Origin: Bradyrhizobium erythrophlei
GTDB taxonomy: Bacteria; Pseudomonadota; Alphaproteobacteria; Rhizobiales; Xanthobacteraceae
Assembly: GCF_900129505.1 (NCBI RefSeq)
Contig: NZ_LT670818.1
Coordinates: 3,348,001-3,412,000 of the forward strand
Reading direction: 5' to 3'
Length of the DNA stretch: 64,000 bases
Made by a program: the position numbers and the translations under genes. Positions 9,080 to 18,535 of this stretch are shown one piece after another (the first letter of the stretch is position 1; each line of letters opens with the position of its first letter). Below the pieces are notes generated by a model, which saw nothing but the letters and a program-made list of their open reading frames with translations, ran no database searches and was not told where the DNA came from.

Positions 9080-10105
9080 TCACGCTGTCAAGACCTCGCT
9101 CGCGGGAGCGAACTTTTCGAAATGGATGTTTGCGGGCGATAGACCGAGCTTCGCGACGTGCTGGCGCCCGTTCTCGACCATCTCGGGCGGCCCGCACAGA
9201 TATACGTCCACGTCGCCGTTATTGAGCGAGCCGGCGGCAAAATGATCGGTGACATGGCCAGTCAGCGGATGCCGGCTTCCAGGACCCGAACAGGTGGTGT
9301 GATAGGCGAACTTAGGGATACGCGCTGCGAGCGCCTCGATCCGTTCGACCTCAACCAGATCGGCGTCATCGCGCGCGCCGTAAACGAGTTGCACGGGCTG
9401 ATTGTTGGCGCCCCGCGCGGCCAGATGCTCGAGCATTGACAAGATCGGCCCGACGCCGGTCCCTCCGGCGAGGAACAGGATCGGTCGTCGCGGTGCACGA
9501 AGGTAGAAACTACCGAACGGGCCGTTGAGAAGGAGCCTGTCACCTGTCTTGGCCTTCGCCTCGAGATAGGCACTCATCTTGCCGCCCGGCACATTGCGGA
9601 TCAGGAAGGTCGCCACATCAGCGCCCGGCGCAGAGGTGAAGGAATAGGGCCGGCTCGTCATCTGATCGGGAGCGGTGACATTGACATATTGCCCCGGCAG
9701 GAACATCGGAAGCGTACCTTCCAGGGGCTTGACCGACAGCCTCATACGGTGGGTAGACAAGGCCTCGACCTCGACGATTTCGGCGATTGTGTCTTTGGGC
9801 TTCACTTTGCACGCGCCGGAGGAGGCCAGGATGTCGATCACCATGTCGCTCTTCGCCTTTGCCTGGCAACAGAGGACGTAGCCTTCGGCGGCTTCCACAT
9901 CGCTCAATGCATCCTCGATATAGGATCCAGGGTCGAACTCACCCGATTGAAGAAAGGCCTTGCAAGTGCCGCAGACTCCGTTGGTGCAGTCGAGCGGCAC
10001 ATTGATGCCGTGACGATAAGCGGCGTCGGCGATGCTTTCGCTTTCGTCTGCACGGATGAACTGGGTAGTTCCATCTTCAAAATTTAGAGCAATCGTATGG
10101 GGCAC
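9080..10105 (-). CDS. benC: Benzoate 1,2-dioxygenase reductase component
   Basis: The electron-transfer component that moves electrons from NADH through FAD and a 2Fe-2S centre to the BenAB oxygenase. An N-terminal plant-type ferredoxin domain covers residues 1-95, with the cluster motif CTNGVCGTCKAF and a fourth Cys in YVLCCQAK. The FAD domain follows (MTSRPYSFTSAPG, the RxYS motif), then the NAD domain (LFLAGGTGVGPILSMLEHL; VYLCGPPEMVENG). Length of about 340 residues matches BenC, AntC and XylZ. I prefer GTG 10105, because GGTGGAG precedes it and the protein then begins VPHTIALNFEDG, aligning with the family's start. ATG 10132, which overlaps the benB stop, is the alternative. It is the third gene of benABC. 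Confidence 0.9.
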   Translation of the reverse strand: MPHTIALNFEDGTTQFIRADESESIADAAYRHGINVPLDCTNGVCGTCKAFLQSGEFDPGSYIEDALSDVEAAEGYVLCCQAKAKSDMVIDILASSGACKVKPKDTIAEIVEVEALSTHRMRLSVKPLEGTLPMFLPGQYVNVTAPDQMTSRPYSFTSAPGADVATFLIRNVPGGKMSAYLEAKAKTGDRLLLNGPFGSFYLRAPRRPILFLAGGTGVGPILSMLEHLAARGANNQPVQLVYGARDDADLVEVERIEALAARIPKFAYHTTCSGPGSRHPLTGHVTDHFAAGSLNNGDVDVYLCGPPEMVENGRQHVAKLGLSPANIHFEKFAPASEVLTA

Positions 10106-10131
10106 GCGTCTGCTCCACCTGCCTGCCATCA

Positions 10132-10626
10132 TCAAATGTGATAGATGTCGATGACGTGGTGGATGTAGTCGTTCTTCAGAATCACCTTTTTGTCTTTGAT
10201 CAGGGGGCGCTCTCCCGTGACTTCGAGCGTGTAGAAGGAGACTCCGAAATAGGTGTCGATGATTTTGTAACGGTAGCTGAGCGTCAGCCAGTTGAAGCGC
10301 AGTTCGATCTTGCTGTCGCTCTGCGAGAGGATTTCGACATTTGATACGTTGTGTGACGTCCGCGGCTCGGGGGTGCTGGCGCTCGACCGTTCAGTCTTGA
10401 TGCGGAACACGCGATCCTCAAGGCCGCTGCGACGGGCGTAGTAGATCAGGGAAATCTCCGCTTGAGGGTCTTCGACGATTCTGTCGTTGTCGTCCCAGGC
10501 CGGCATCCAGAAGCTCGCGTCAGGCGCATAGAAGGCCAGCCACGAGTCCCAGTCCCGATCGTCCAGGGCACGGGCTTCGGCGTAGAGAAACGCTTCGACC
10601 CTCGACAGGGGGATCATCGTGCTCAT
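10132..10626 (-). CDS. benB: Benzoate 1,2-dioxygenase small (beta) subunit
   Basis: A 164-residue beta subunit of a ring-hydroxylating oxygenase, with the cystatin-like fold family's typical opening ([20 protein letters not shown], then [19 protein letters not shown]) and ending ([17 protein letters not shown]). It has a structural role in the alpha3beta3 oxygenase and carries no metal. ATG 10626 overlaps the benA stop as ATGA, so the two are translationally coupled. An upstream in-frame codon near 10671 would add 15 residues inside benA and is unlikely. The wording is closer to benzoate/toluate dioxygenases than to biphenyl or naphthalene types. Confidence 0.9.
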   Translation of the reverse strand: MSTMIPLSRVEAFLYAEARALDDRDWDSWLAFYAPDASFWMPAWDDNDRIVEDPQAEISLIYYARRSGLEDRVFRIKTERSSASTPEPRTSHNVSNVEILSQSDSKIELRFNWLTLSYRYKIIDTYFGVSFYTLEVTGERPLIKDKKVILKNDYIHHVIDIYHI

Positions 10627-11960
10627 GCCCCGTCTCCCTTGAGTACGGCCTCCCGCAGCGCGTCGGACCAATATCCGTGCTGAACAAGGAAAAGACCTTC
10701 GTCCTCGATCTTCACTCCGCTCCTCAGTGGATGAAGGTCGATCGCCTGCGCCCCCTCGTCCGCACCCTCGATCCAGTGCGTCGCGCCGCGCGACAAGTCA
10801 TTCCAGCGCATCGCCTTGGCCATGTATGCCTGCTGACAGGCGCGGAATTCCTCCAGATCGTCGGGCGTCGCCATGCCACTGGCATTGAAAAAATCTTCGT
10901 ATTGGCGAATGCGGCGCATTCTCTGCTCTGCCGGCTCGCTCTTCGGCGCAATGCAGTAGATCGTCACTTCGGTCTTATCTACCGCGAGCGGACGGGTCAC
11001 GCGCAGCTGCGAACTCATCTGGTCCATCAGATAGAGATTTGGATAGAGGCAGAGGTTGCGCAGGTTCTCGACCATCCATTGCGCCCTGGCGCGGCCGTGC
11101 TTTGCCGTGAGCTGGTCGATGTGCGCGTAGGCGGGCCTGGTCGTTGGGTCGGCAAACCGAGACCAAACGACCATGTGCCCGTTTTCGAACGAATAGTAAC
11201 CACCCTTCAGCTCGCTCATCTTGCTGAGATCGGTCGCCTTGACATCATCCGATTCCGCATTGCGGCGGCTCGTCGTGGCAATGTAGTTCCAATGCACCGA
11301 CGATACATGATAGCCGTCGGCACCATTTTCAGCCTGCAGCTTCCAATTGCCGTCGTAGATGTAGCTGGACGATCCGCGCAGGACTTCGAGTCCGTCGGGT
11401 GCCTGGTCGACCATCATGTCGATGAATTTTGCGGCTTCGCCGAGATGTTCGGCCAATGGCTTCACATCCGGATTGAGGCTTCCGAACAGGAAGCCGCGAT
11501 AGGCCTCGAACCTCGCGACCTTCTTCAAGTCGTGCGAGCCTTCGTTGTGGAATTGTTCGGGATAACCGGCGCCGTCCGGGTCTTTCACCTTCAGCAACTT
11601 TCCGGAATTGCTGAATGTCCAACCGTGGAACGGGCAGGTGAATGTCGACTTGCTGCCGCGCTTGTAACGGCAAATCATTGCGCCACGGTGACTGCAGGCA
11701 TTGACGAAGGCGTTTAGCTCGTCGTTCTTGCTGCGGGCGATAAAGATGGGCTGTCGTCCGATCCAGGTTGTGAAATAGTCGTTCTTGTTCGGAATCTGAC
11801 TTTCATGGGCGAGATATACCCAGTTTCCCTCAAACAGGTGCTTCATCTCCAACTCAAAGAACCCGGTATCGGTAAATATCGCACGATCACAACGAAACAG
11901 ACCGTCGGCCGAATCCTCGACCAATGCTGTGTCGAGACGTTCAAGGATGCTTGTTGTCAT
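10623..11960 (-). CDS. benA: Benzoate 1,2-dioxygenase large (alpha) subunit
   Basis: The catalytic subunit that converts benzoate to cis-1,2-dihydroxycyclohexa-3,5-diene-1-carboxylate. The Rieske domain shows [16 protein letters not shown] and [11 protein letters not shown] (CxH, CxxH). The mononuclear iron site shows [14 protein letters not shown] (two His) and the carboxylate in [10 protein letters not shown]. Length of 445 residues and sequences such as [19 protein letters not shown] are typical of BenA; anthranilate or toluate dioxygenases are close relatives, so the substrate could be a substituted benzoate. ATG 11960 has GGAGAA nine bases upstream. It heads the minus-strand operon benABC. 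The divergent AraC-type gene across a 500-bp gap is the likely activator, as XylS, BenR and AntR are in other bacteria. Confidence 0.92.
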   Translation of the reverse strand: MTTSILERLDTALVEDSADGLFRCDRAIFTDTGFFELEMKHLFEGNWVYLAHESQIPNKNDYFTTWIGRQPIFIARSKNDELNAFVNACSHRGAMICRYKRGSKSTFTCPFHGWTFSNSGKLLKVKDPDGAGYPEQFHNEGSHDLKKVARFEAYRGFLFGSLNPDVKPLAEHLGEAAKFIDMMVDQAPDGLEVLRGSSSYIYDGNWKLQAENGADGYHVSSVHWNYIATTSRRNAESDDVKATDLSKMSELKGGYYSFENGHMVVWSRFADPTTRPAYAHIDQLTAKHGRARAQWMVENLRNLCLYPNLYLMDQMSSQLRVTRPLAVDKTEVTIYCIAPKSEPAEQRMRRIRQYEDFFNASGMATPDDLEEFRACQQAYMAKAMRWNDLSRGATHWIEGADEGAQAIDLHPLRSGVKIEDEGLFLVQHGYWSDALREAVLKGDGA

Positions 11961-12461
11961 GGCTTGTTTTCTCCGAAGTGTCGGTCAGTCTGTTAAGCGG
12001 GCGGCGATGGTCGCAGCTCTCGCCGAGACGATCAGAATGAACGCAAATCAGATAGGCGTCATGAGACGATCGCGCCCTTTCTGCCTGTACGGAGGCGTAC
12101 TAGGCTGATCATGGACCTCGAGCCTGTCGGCACCGGCAGCGAAATCTTTGTACAGTAAGTCGGCAAAGCCGCAGGTCTTTTGCAAAACAGCTTCGTGCAA
12201 ACCCATAATCCAAGCCAACGAAGCGAACATCCAAGTGTGTCCGCTCAGGCCGATAAGCATTGCAATTGAAATCCATTGCCTCAAACCCGCACTGTGAAGT
12301 CTCAGAGGCGTGATCAATCGTGATTCAAGGTCGGGTTAAATCGGTGTCATCTTGAATATGTCCCGCCACATGGGAAGAACTCATTTCGGCGGCGCCGGTA
12401 AGGACGAAGGACTCCTTACCCAGAGAAGCTTCTCTGAGTTTGAGCGCACTTGACAGAGGCG
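11961..12461. promoter_or_regulatory. Divergent promoter region between benA and the AraC-type gene
   Basis: A 500-bp gap with no supported gene. Both flanking genes point away from it, so both promoters must lie here. I see no clear direct-repeat operator of the XylS type. Confidence 0.5.
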
Positions 12462-13445
12462 ATGATGCATTCGAGCGACGATTTTCTCAGCACCCCAAAC
12501 CTGGATTACGAAGCGTGGCGAGATGTGGTCCGCTTGATCTGTGGCCGGTACACGCCGGAGGGGATCGAACCGAATACCTTTTTTGGCAGAGCGCGTGTCC
12601 GAACCATTTGCGGATTGAAAGCAGTGGAGCTTACTTCCAATGCTCATCGCCTCGAGCGCACCCGCCAGGACATCCGTGTTGATGCTAGGGATCACTACTA
12701 CGCGATCTTTCAGATGACTGGTCAGTCGAGAATCATCCAGAACGACCGGACTGTGGAACTTGCAATCGGTGATGTCGCTCTCGTCGACGCGGCGCGGCCC
12801 GTGACATACGTATCTGAGAAGGGGAGCGACCAGTGGTGGGGGTCTTTGCAACTGCCGCGGCGGTCCCTGGTGTCTCATCTAGGCTTGGAACCGCGGTGCC
12901 TTTCTCGACGTAGCGGAGCGGCTGCAGCGCGACCGCTCCGTCAACTCCTTCAGGATGGCGTCGAAGACCAGCAATCAATGTCCGTTTCGGCCAACGCCTA
13001 CATGCGTCTCGCATTCTACGACTTATTGGGCGCATTATTCGCGCCGTCCGATCCAGAAGATACCTCTCTTCACACAGACAAGCTGTTCGCGCGTATCTGC
13101 GATATCATCAAGGATCACTTTGCCGATCCGGATTTCGGTCCTTGCGACGTGGCGGTCGAGGCGAGAATCTCGTTACGCTACCTTCAGAAGCTCTTTACGG
13201 CCAGAAACTCCACCTGCAGTCATTTCATACATTCGGTTCGTCTGGATCACGCCGCGCGTCTGTTGGAACGTCGGTCGTTTCTGAAAACAAGCCAGCCCAT
13301 CAGCGAGATTGCTTACGCCAGCGGCTTTGGCGACTATACTAATTTCAGTCGAAAATTTCGCCGTCGGTTCGGTCATACCCCAGGCTCCCATTCGGGAGAT
13401 CATGCCGAGCACGGGCGTATCAGCACCGCTGAAAGTGCGGCATAG
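12462..13445 (+). CDS. AraC/XylS-family transcriptional regulator
   Basis: A protein of about 327 residues. The N-terminal part (residues 20-190) resembles the AraC ligand-binding domain type 2 seen in FeaR, BenR and XylS-like proteins (YYAIFQMTGQSRIIQNDR; GDVALVDAARPVTYVSE). The C-terminal 100 residues carry the double helix-turn-helix: VAVEARISLRYLQKLFTARN, then ISEIAYASGFGDYTNFSRKF and RRRFGHTPG. The start is ATG 12462 or 12465, behind GAGG at 12456. Position and family make it the likely activator of the divergent ben operon; the inducer would be benzoate or a close relative. That regulatory link is inferred from arrangement only. Confidence 0.85.
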   Translation: MMHSSDDFLSTPNLDYEAWRDVVRLICGRYTPEGIEPNTFFGRARVRTICGLKAVELTSNAHRLERTRQDIRVDARDHYYAIFQMTGQSRIIQNDRTVELAIGDVALVDAARPVTYVSEKGSDQWWGSLQLPRRSLVSHLGLEPRCLSRRSGAAAARPLRQLLQDGVEDQQSMSVSANAYMRLAFYDLLGALFAPSDPEDTSLHTDKLFARICDIIKDHFADPDFGPCDVAVEARISLRYLQKLFTARNSTCSHFIHSVRLDHAARLLERRSFLKTSQPISEIAYASGFGDYTNFSRKFRRRFGHTPGSHSGDHAEHGRISTAESAA

Positions 13446-14000
13446 GCTCACGACGTCTGAGGCAGAAATTCGCACCGGACAAGCCAACATGGGCAAATCG
13501 TATAGCAGCAGTCGCACCAATTAGACTCACGAATTGAAGTTGCCTATTCGCTCCGATGGGGCGTGCCACGCAATGGTGTGATGGTGAGGCTTGAGCTCAT
13601 GACCCTGGCGTAGGTCAAGCCGATGAGCCTTGCGACGCTACCTCCAACGAACTCTCGGGCGCAACACGCCGTGCGCCGCCGTACGAGCGAAAGGGCGTCG
13701 ACAACCAATGACGTTGATGCTGGGCCGATCTAGGTTTGCAGGACACAATATCAAAGCAGGATAGAGGGATGGGTCGGAGCAAATGATTCCCAAACGAGAG
13801 GTAATGGAGAGATTCGGTATGTCCCATCAAATCGGCAATCCGCATACCAAGCCGCTCGAGATGGAGCATAACGGGCAAATGAGTTCGGGCCGATCACAAA
13901 GTGATGTGCCCTTAGAAGGATTTCTACCACGAGAAGTTCTCTCCGAGCGGCGCGGTGACCGCTATCGCCGAAACCCACCGGCATGTGGTGTGAGGCCGCG
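13446..14000. other. Intergenic stretch between the AraC-type gene and benD
   Basis: 555 bp with no supported gene. Short frames on both strands have no ribosome sites or recognisable motifs. The benD promoter should lie here. Confidence 0.4.
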
Positions 14001-14780
14001 ATGACGACCTATCCGGACCGCTTCGCCGGCAAGACTGCCGTAGTGACCGGGGCAGCGCAGGGCATCGGCCGTGAGGTCGCATTGCGGCTTGTGCGGGAAG
14101 GGGCTCGCGTTGTCCTTGTGGACCGCTCCGACCTCGTCGAGGAGGTGCGGCAAGAGGCGGGAGCCGAGGCGCTGGCCGTCATCGCAGACCTGGAAGGCTT
14201 CGCCGGCGCAACGGCGGCGGTGGAACGGGCCCGGGCGCGCTTCGGCCGCATCGACATCCTGGTGAATAACGTCGGTGGCACGATCTGGGCCAAGCCGTTC
14301 GCCCAGTATGAGGAAGCTCAGATCGAGGCAGAGATCCGCCGCTCGCTCTTCCCGACGCTCTGGTGCTGCCGGGCCGTGCTGCCGGTGATGCTGGAGGAGG
14401 GCGGCGGCGTTATCGTCAACATCTCGTCGGTGGCGACGCGGGGCGTGAACCGCGCGCCCTACGCGGCGGCGAAGGGCGGGGTGAACGCCATCACCGCCTG
14501 CCTCGCCTTCGAATACGCGGAGCGCGGCGTCCGCTTCTGCGGCGTCGCCCCCGGCGCGACGGAGGCGCCGCCGCGGCGCATTCCGCGCAACCCCGCCCCG
14601 CCGATAGAACAGGAGAAGGTCTGGTACCAGCAGATCGTGGATCAGGGCCTCTCCTCCAGCCCGATGAAACGCTTCGGCACGACCGCGGAGCAGGCGGCGG
14701 CAATCCTGTTCCTGGCCTCGGACGAGGCCTCCTACATCACTGGCGTGACCCTGCCCGTGGCAGGCGGCGACCTCGGCTGA
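14001..14780 (+). CDS. benD: cis-1,2-dihydroxybenzoate dehydrogenase (benzoate diol dehydrogenase)
   Basis: A 259-residue classical SDR that oxidises the benzoate cis-diol to catechol with release of CO2 and NADH. It has the nucleotide motif KTAVVTGAAQGIGREVAL, then LVNNVGGTIWAKPF, the Ser-Tyr-Lys site (NISSVATRGVNRAPYAAAKG) and a C-terminus ILFLASDEASYITGVTLPVA. The stretches GGTIWAKPF, RRSLFPTLWCCRAVLP, GATEAPPRR and EKVWYQQIVDQ are distinctive of BenD/XylL. The start at ATG 14001 is chosen because MTTYPDRFAGKTAVV matches the family opening. The gene is on the opposite strand from benABC, beyond the AraC regulator. Its base composition is visibly richer in G+C than the DNA on either side. 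Confidence 0.92.
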   Translation: MTTYPDRFAGKTAVVTGAAQGIGREVALRLVREGARVVLVDRSDLVEEVRQEAGAEALAVIADLEGFAGATAAVERARARFGRIDILVNNVGGTIWAKPFAQYEEAQIEAEIRRSLFPTLWCCRAVLPVMLEEGGGVIVNISSVATRGVNRAPYAAAKGGVNAITACLAFEYAERGVRFCGVAPGATEAPPRRIPRNPAPPIEQEKVWYQQIVDQGLSSSPMKRFGTTAEQAAAILFLASDEASYITGVTLPVAGGDLG

Positions 14781-14832
14781 GCGATGACCGTCGGACGCTT
14801 GCGATCAGGACTCCGCGACGGAGGAACGCGAG

Positions 14833-14931
14833 ATGAGCGACAGCCTGGTGGAGACGGTTCTGGTGCAAATGGCCTGCGCGAGCAAAGACATCTTACTTCC
14901 CATCAGCAATCGTAAAAGGCGGATATTATGA
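14833..14931 (+). CDS. Short 32-residue frame, possible 5' remnant
   Basis: From ATG 14833 the frame reads MSDSLVETVLVQMACAS and continues KDILLPISNRKRRIL to a TGA that overlaps the next gene's start as ATGA. GGAGGA stands seven bases ahead, a strong ribosome site. The words VETVLV recall the beginning of muconate cycloisomerases (CatB), which often follow benD, so this may be the head of a lost catB whose body was replaced by the GMC oxidoreductase gene. It could instead be a leader peptide coupling translation. Both readings are inference. Confidence 0.35.
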   Translation: MSDSLVETVLVQMACASKDILLPISNRKRRIL

Positions 14932-16568
14932 GCAGTACCAAGTTTGAATCTGATCCCGAGCGGAACACTCAGACGGCAGGATTTGCCGAACGGGTACGTG
15001 CCAACCAAAAAAAGCTCACGGCTGAACTCAAGCCGCACTATGACTTCATAGTTTGCGGATCTGGCTCATCTGGTTCAGTGGTGGGGCGCCGTTTGGCCGA
15101 GAATGCGGAGGTCAGCGTCCTCCTGCTGGAGGCCGGCGGCAGCGACGATATGCCAAGCATCAAGGAAGCCGGCCAATGGCCTCTGAACATTGGCGGCGAA
15201 CGTGACTGGGCTTTTATGGGCCAGCCGAACCCACACCTAAATGGACGCTCCATTCCGCTGAATATGGGCAAGATACTTGGCGGTGGATCCAGCATCAACC
15301 TCATGGCTTGGGCGCGCGGGCACAAGAATGACTGGGATTTCTTCGCGGCCGAGGCTCGGGACGCCGCATGGAGCTACCAATCAGTACTGGACATCTATCG
15401 CCGCATCGAAGATTGGCACGGCGTGCCGGACCCGAGGTGTCGCGGGACCGGAGGACCGGTTTTTGTTCAGCCCGCACCAGACCCGAACCCGGTGGCCCCT
15501 GCCATGGTCGAAGGCGCACGCTCGGTTGGCATTCCGACCTTCCAAAGCCAGAACGGGCTGATGATGGAAGGTGATGGCGGTGCCTCTATCATCGACTTGC
15601 GAGTCCGCGACGGAATGCGGCAATCGGTATTCCGTTCCTATACTTTCCCCTACATGGACCGGCCGAACCTGACGGTGCTCTGTCACGCACTGGTCACTCG
15701 ACTTGTCATGAGCGGTAAGCGAGCCAGGGGCGTGGAGATCGTTCATGACGGAAAGGTTCAACACATCGCCGCAAAAGCGGAGGTCGTACTATCGTTGGGC
15801 GCGATCCACACGCCAAAGGTGCTGATGCTGTCCGGAATTGGTGACCAAACCGAACTGCGACGGCTGGGAATACCTTGCGTGCAGCACCTTCCGGGCGTTG
15901 GCGAAAACTTCCAGGACCATGTCGGTTTTGGGTGTGTTTGGGAGTATCCGCAAGCACTCCCTCCACGCAACAACATGTGTGAAGCGACGTACTTCTGGAA
16001 GAGCGATCCTGATCTCGATACCCCGGATCTGCAAACCTGCCAGGGTGAGGTGCCGTTCTGCAGCGCAGAGACAGCAGCCCAATTTGGCCCACCGCCGGGT
16101 TCCTGGTCATTGCTTGCAGGCGTCGTGCGGCCAAAGAGCCGGGGCCGCATCCGCCTGACGGGTACCAATCCTCAGTCCCCGATCGAGATCGAGGCCAACA
16201 CATTGGCGCACCCGGATGATATGAAGGCGGCGATAGCGTGCGTCGAGCTTTGCCGCGAAGTCGGCAACTCTGCTCCACTGAGGCCGTTCGTCAAGCGGGA
16301 GGTGATGCCAGGCAATCTCAAGGGTGCAGCACTCGAGAACTTCATCCGTGACGCAGCAAGTAGCTATTGGCATCAGACATGTACTGCCAAGATGGGACAG
16401 GATGCGATGTCGGTGGTGGACGGCTCTCTCAAGGTCCACGGGATCGATAATATTCGTATCGCTGACGGTTCCATTATGCCGCGCGTCACAACCGGCAACA
16501 CGATGGCCCCTTGCATCATAATTGGCGAGCGCGCCGCAGAGATGCTGAAGATCGCCCACCGCACTTGA
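14928..16568 (+). CDS. GMC-family flavin alcohol oxidase/dehydrogenase
   Basis: A 546-residue FAD enzyme of the glucose-methanol-choline family. The dinucleotide-binding motif is at residues 38-60 (YDFIVCGSGSSGSVVGRRLA). The GMC signature 1 region is NMGKILGGGSSINLMAWARG and signature 2 SLGAIHTPKVLMLSGIGD. The C-terminal active-site His is in SSYWHQTCTAKMG and the Asn in TTGNTMAPCIIIG. The family oxidises primary or secondary alcohols to aldehydes or ketones; length and motifs are like choline dehydrogenase and aryl-alcohol oxidase, but the substrate cannot be read. ATG 14928 follows AAAGGCGG. It lies just downstream of benD, which suggests but does not prove an aromatic alcohol as substrate. 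Confidence 0.85.
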   Translation: MSSTKFESDPERNTQTAGFAERVRANQKKLTAELKPHYDFIVCGSGSSGSVVGRRLAENAEVSVLLLEAGGSDDMPSIKEAGQWPLNIGGERDWAFMGQPNPHLNGRSIPLNMGKILGGGSSINLMAWARGHKNDWDFFAAEARDAAWSYQSVLDIYRRIEDWHGVPDPRCRGTGGPVFVQPAPDPNPVAPAMVEGARSVGIPTFQSQNGLMMEGDGGASIIDLRVRDGMRQSVFRSYTFPYMDRPNLTVLCHALVTRLVMSGKRARGVEIVHDGKVQHIAAKAEVVLSLGAIHTPKVLMLSGIGDQTELRRLGIPCVQHLPGVGENFQDHVGFGCVWEYPQALPPRNNMCEATYFWKSDPDLDTPDLQTCQGEVPFCSAETAAQFGPPPGSWSLLAGVVRPKSRGRIRLTGTNPQSPIEIEANTLAHPDDMKAAIACVELCREVGNSAPLRPFVKREVMPGNLKGAALENFIRDAASSYWHQTCTAKMGQDAMSVVDGSLKVHGIDNIRIADGSIMPRVTTGNTMAPCIIIGERAAEMLKIAHRT

Positions 16569-16721
16569 GGTCCTACAATCGCAGTGATACGCGCTCAGCG
16601 AGCCAGCGAGCGCTTGCGTGAAAGAGAAAGGATCGGATTGCTCGATGGCAACTAAACGGCGGGCACACCACTCGGCTAATCCTATGTACGTAGACCCCAC
16701 CCACTCTTTTTGGGATTGCCA

Positions 16722-17339
16722 ATGAGCTTTGATGTTCCCGCGACCCCTGTCGGGATAGTCAAAGTCGGCCATCCGGCGCTCCGTAACGGCACGCGGAGTG
16801 TACCGCAAGAACTGTTCGGGACTCCCGCGCTTCACGAACTGATCGACGTCATGCGTGCGACGCTCGCGGGAAAAGGCGTAGGCCTCGCGGCGCCACAAAT
16901 TGCGGTGCCATTACGTCTGTTCGTCGTCGAGGACACTGAAGATCGGATGAGCCATCTGACTCCCGGACAGCAAAAGGCTCGGAATCGATATCCCTTCCCG
17001 TTCGAGGCAGTCATCAATCCGACCTGGTACGCGACCTCCCCGGAGATGGTGATCGAAACAGAGGGGTGTCTCAGCATTCCCGATTTTAAGGCGGATGTCA
17101 GCCGTTACTGGGCGATCGAGGTTGAAGGATTTCAGCCGAATGGCCAGCGGAAAACTTGGTCCTTCAAAGGATGGCCGGCACGTATCTTTCAACATGAAAT
17201 CGATCACCTTGACGGACGGCTACTTACCGATTGCATGCTTCCAAGAACGCTCACATCGACGGAGCCGTACGGTACAGGTGCTTCGTCCGACCTACTCGAA
17301 CGCCTCGCCATTTCCACCGAACCGCCCAAGGAAAAATGA
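16722..17339 (+). CDS. def: Peptide deformylase (accessory copy)
   Basis: A 205-residue zinc/iron hydrolase that removes the formyl group from nascent N-terminal Met. All three family motifs are present: GKGVGLAAPQI, EGCLSIPDF and FQHEIDHLDG (two His ligands and the Cys ligand of the second motif). Residues 85-105 (MSHLTPGQQKARNRYPFPF) form an insertion, and the C-terminus extends with TEPYGTGASSDLLERLAIST. Both features are common in accessory deformylases rather than the housekeeping one beside fmt. ATG 16722 is preferred over TTG 16710. No fmt or rRNA-modification gene is adjacent. Why an island would carry a second def is unclear; resistance to a deformylase inhibitor is one possibility. 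Confidence 0.9.
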   Translation: MSFDVPATPVGIVKVGHPALRNGTRSVPQELFGTPALHELIDVMRATLAGKGVGLAAPQIAVPLRLFVVEDTEDRMSHLTPGQQKARNRYPFPFEAVINPTWYATSPEMVIETEGCLSIPDFKADVSRYWAIEVEGFQPNGQRKTWSFKGWPARIFQHEIDHLDGRLLTDCMLPRTLTSTEPYGTGASSDLLERLAISTEPPKEK

Positions 17340-17469
17340 ACGGCATTCGGCGCCGGACCGCACATGTGCTTTGGCTTGAACCTCGCCCTGTCGAACGGCT
17401 GACCGGATCGATCCGGCGCGAGTGCGTGAATCATTTCGTCGTGTTGAGTGAACGCAGAGGAGATCGAGA

Positions 17470-17820
17470 ATGTTGAAAAGACTTGTTCTTGCATTGGCTT
17501 TAGCGAGAGTTCCGATGGCCAGCGCCCAGGCCGACACCTTGACTGCGGGGCAGACAAAGACGACCGCGCTGGCGGACTGGTATGCCAACATTTACTACAC
17601 TGCAGTGGAAGGAACATACCAGGTGGTGATCACGCTCGCGCCGGGCCCTCAAGAAGGCGGTCGCCCTATTTGAGTCGTGCACGGACTGGCCGACGGCGAA
17701 AGCCAAGAGATTTGGATTGGCGGTTTTGGAAAAAACACGCTCTTGACGACCTTGAAGGCGAGCCGTGCGGCCGATCAAGTCTTCTTCAACGTCGGCACAC
17801 GAAACGTGTCCGTCCGGTAG
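17470..17820 (+). pseudogene. Secreted protein interrupted by one in-frame stop
   Basis: From ATG 17470 the frame reads MLKRLVLALALARVPMASAQ, a Sec signal, then ADWYANIYYTAVEGTYQVVI and TLAPGPQEGGRPI, where TGA 17671-17673 ends it. The same frame continues for 48 further protein-like codons (VVHGLADGESQEIWIGGFGK, then LKASRAADQVFFNVGT) to TAG 17818-17820. CGA to TGA is the simplest lesion, restoring RPIRVVHGL. The restored protein would be 116 residues, exported, with a beta-rich mature domain of unknown function. No selenocysteine insertion element is evident, and a secreted protein of this kind is an unlikely selenoprotein. Confidence 0.65.
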
Positions 17821-18535
17821 AAGATCACCATCCTGCAGATTGTAGGCTGAACTGGCTTCGGCGATTCCGAGTCGCCCCATCGGAGGAAACCGAAATCGTC
17901 AACATGCACGTAGAGGCCGGACTGGCGCGCTGCAGGTGTCAGGAGCCTTATCGCGAATCATTTGCGCTTACTCTGTCGGTACTGGCGACCGTCGGCGTGA
18001 GGCGATGTTCGATTTAGGCTCGTGAGGGCACATCAATTGTCGGCCTGTATTGGGCGGGTTGCATCATCAATATGTACAGATTTGATTTGCGACACCCACA
18101 GGCGCCATGAGGCCGAACCCGAAAGCCAGTGGCAGAGTTACGCAGTGGAAAATAGGCCCTTTGTGTCGTCTACGTGCGCGACACGAAACTGTTCGAGGAA
18201 TCGTGCCGCTCTGCTGCAATCTTCGCCGGTCGTCGCGCCACCGGCAGTGTCGGCGTCGTCAATGTCAATGACTGTGTCCGCAAGGCCGCCGACCCGTGAT
18301 ACGATTGGCTCGCGGTGCCGTTAACGACCGAGCTGTTAGAGTTCTTAAATTTTTTTTTATTCGAGCGGGAGCGCGTTGCGTCTCGCTTTCACGGGACTTT
18401 GTGTTGCGCGCTCACCTGGAACAGAAATACTGCGTCATTGTTAGATACGGAACGGGACATCCATCAAAGGGCTTGTCACCGACAATAATATTTGGAGGCC
18501 GCGCTCTCTGAGGCATCTTCATCCGGGAGCGAGCA
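17821..18535. other. 715-bp stretch without a supported gene
   Basis: It lies upstream of the polysaccharide operon and should contain its promoter. A run of nine T sits at 18350-18358 without a clear hairpin before it. No coding frame with a ribosome site was found. Confidence 0.4.

Noticed and set aside
17671..17673. TGA read as selenocysteine
   Set aside because: No SECIS-like hairpin is evident, and a signal-peptide protein with Arg expected at this point is better explained by CGA to TGA.
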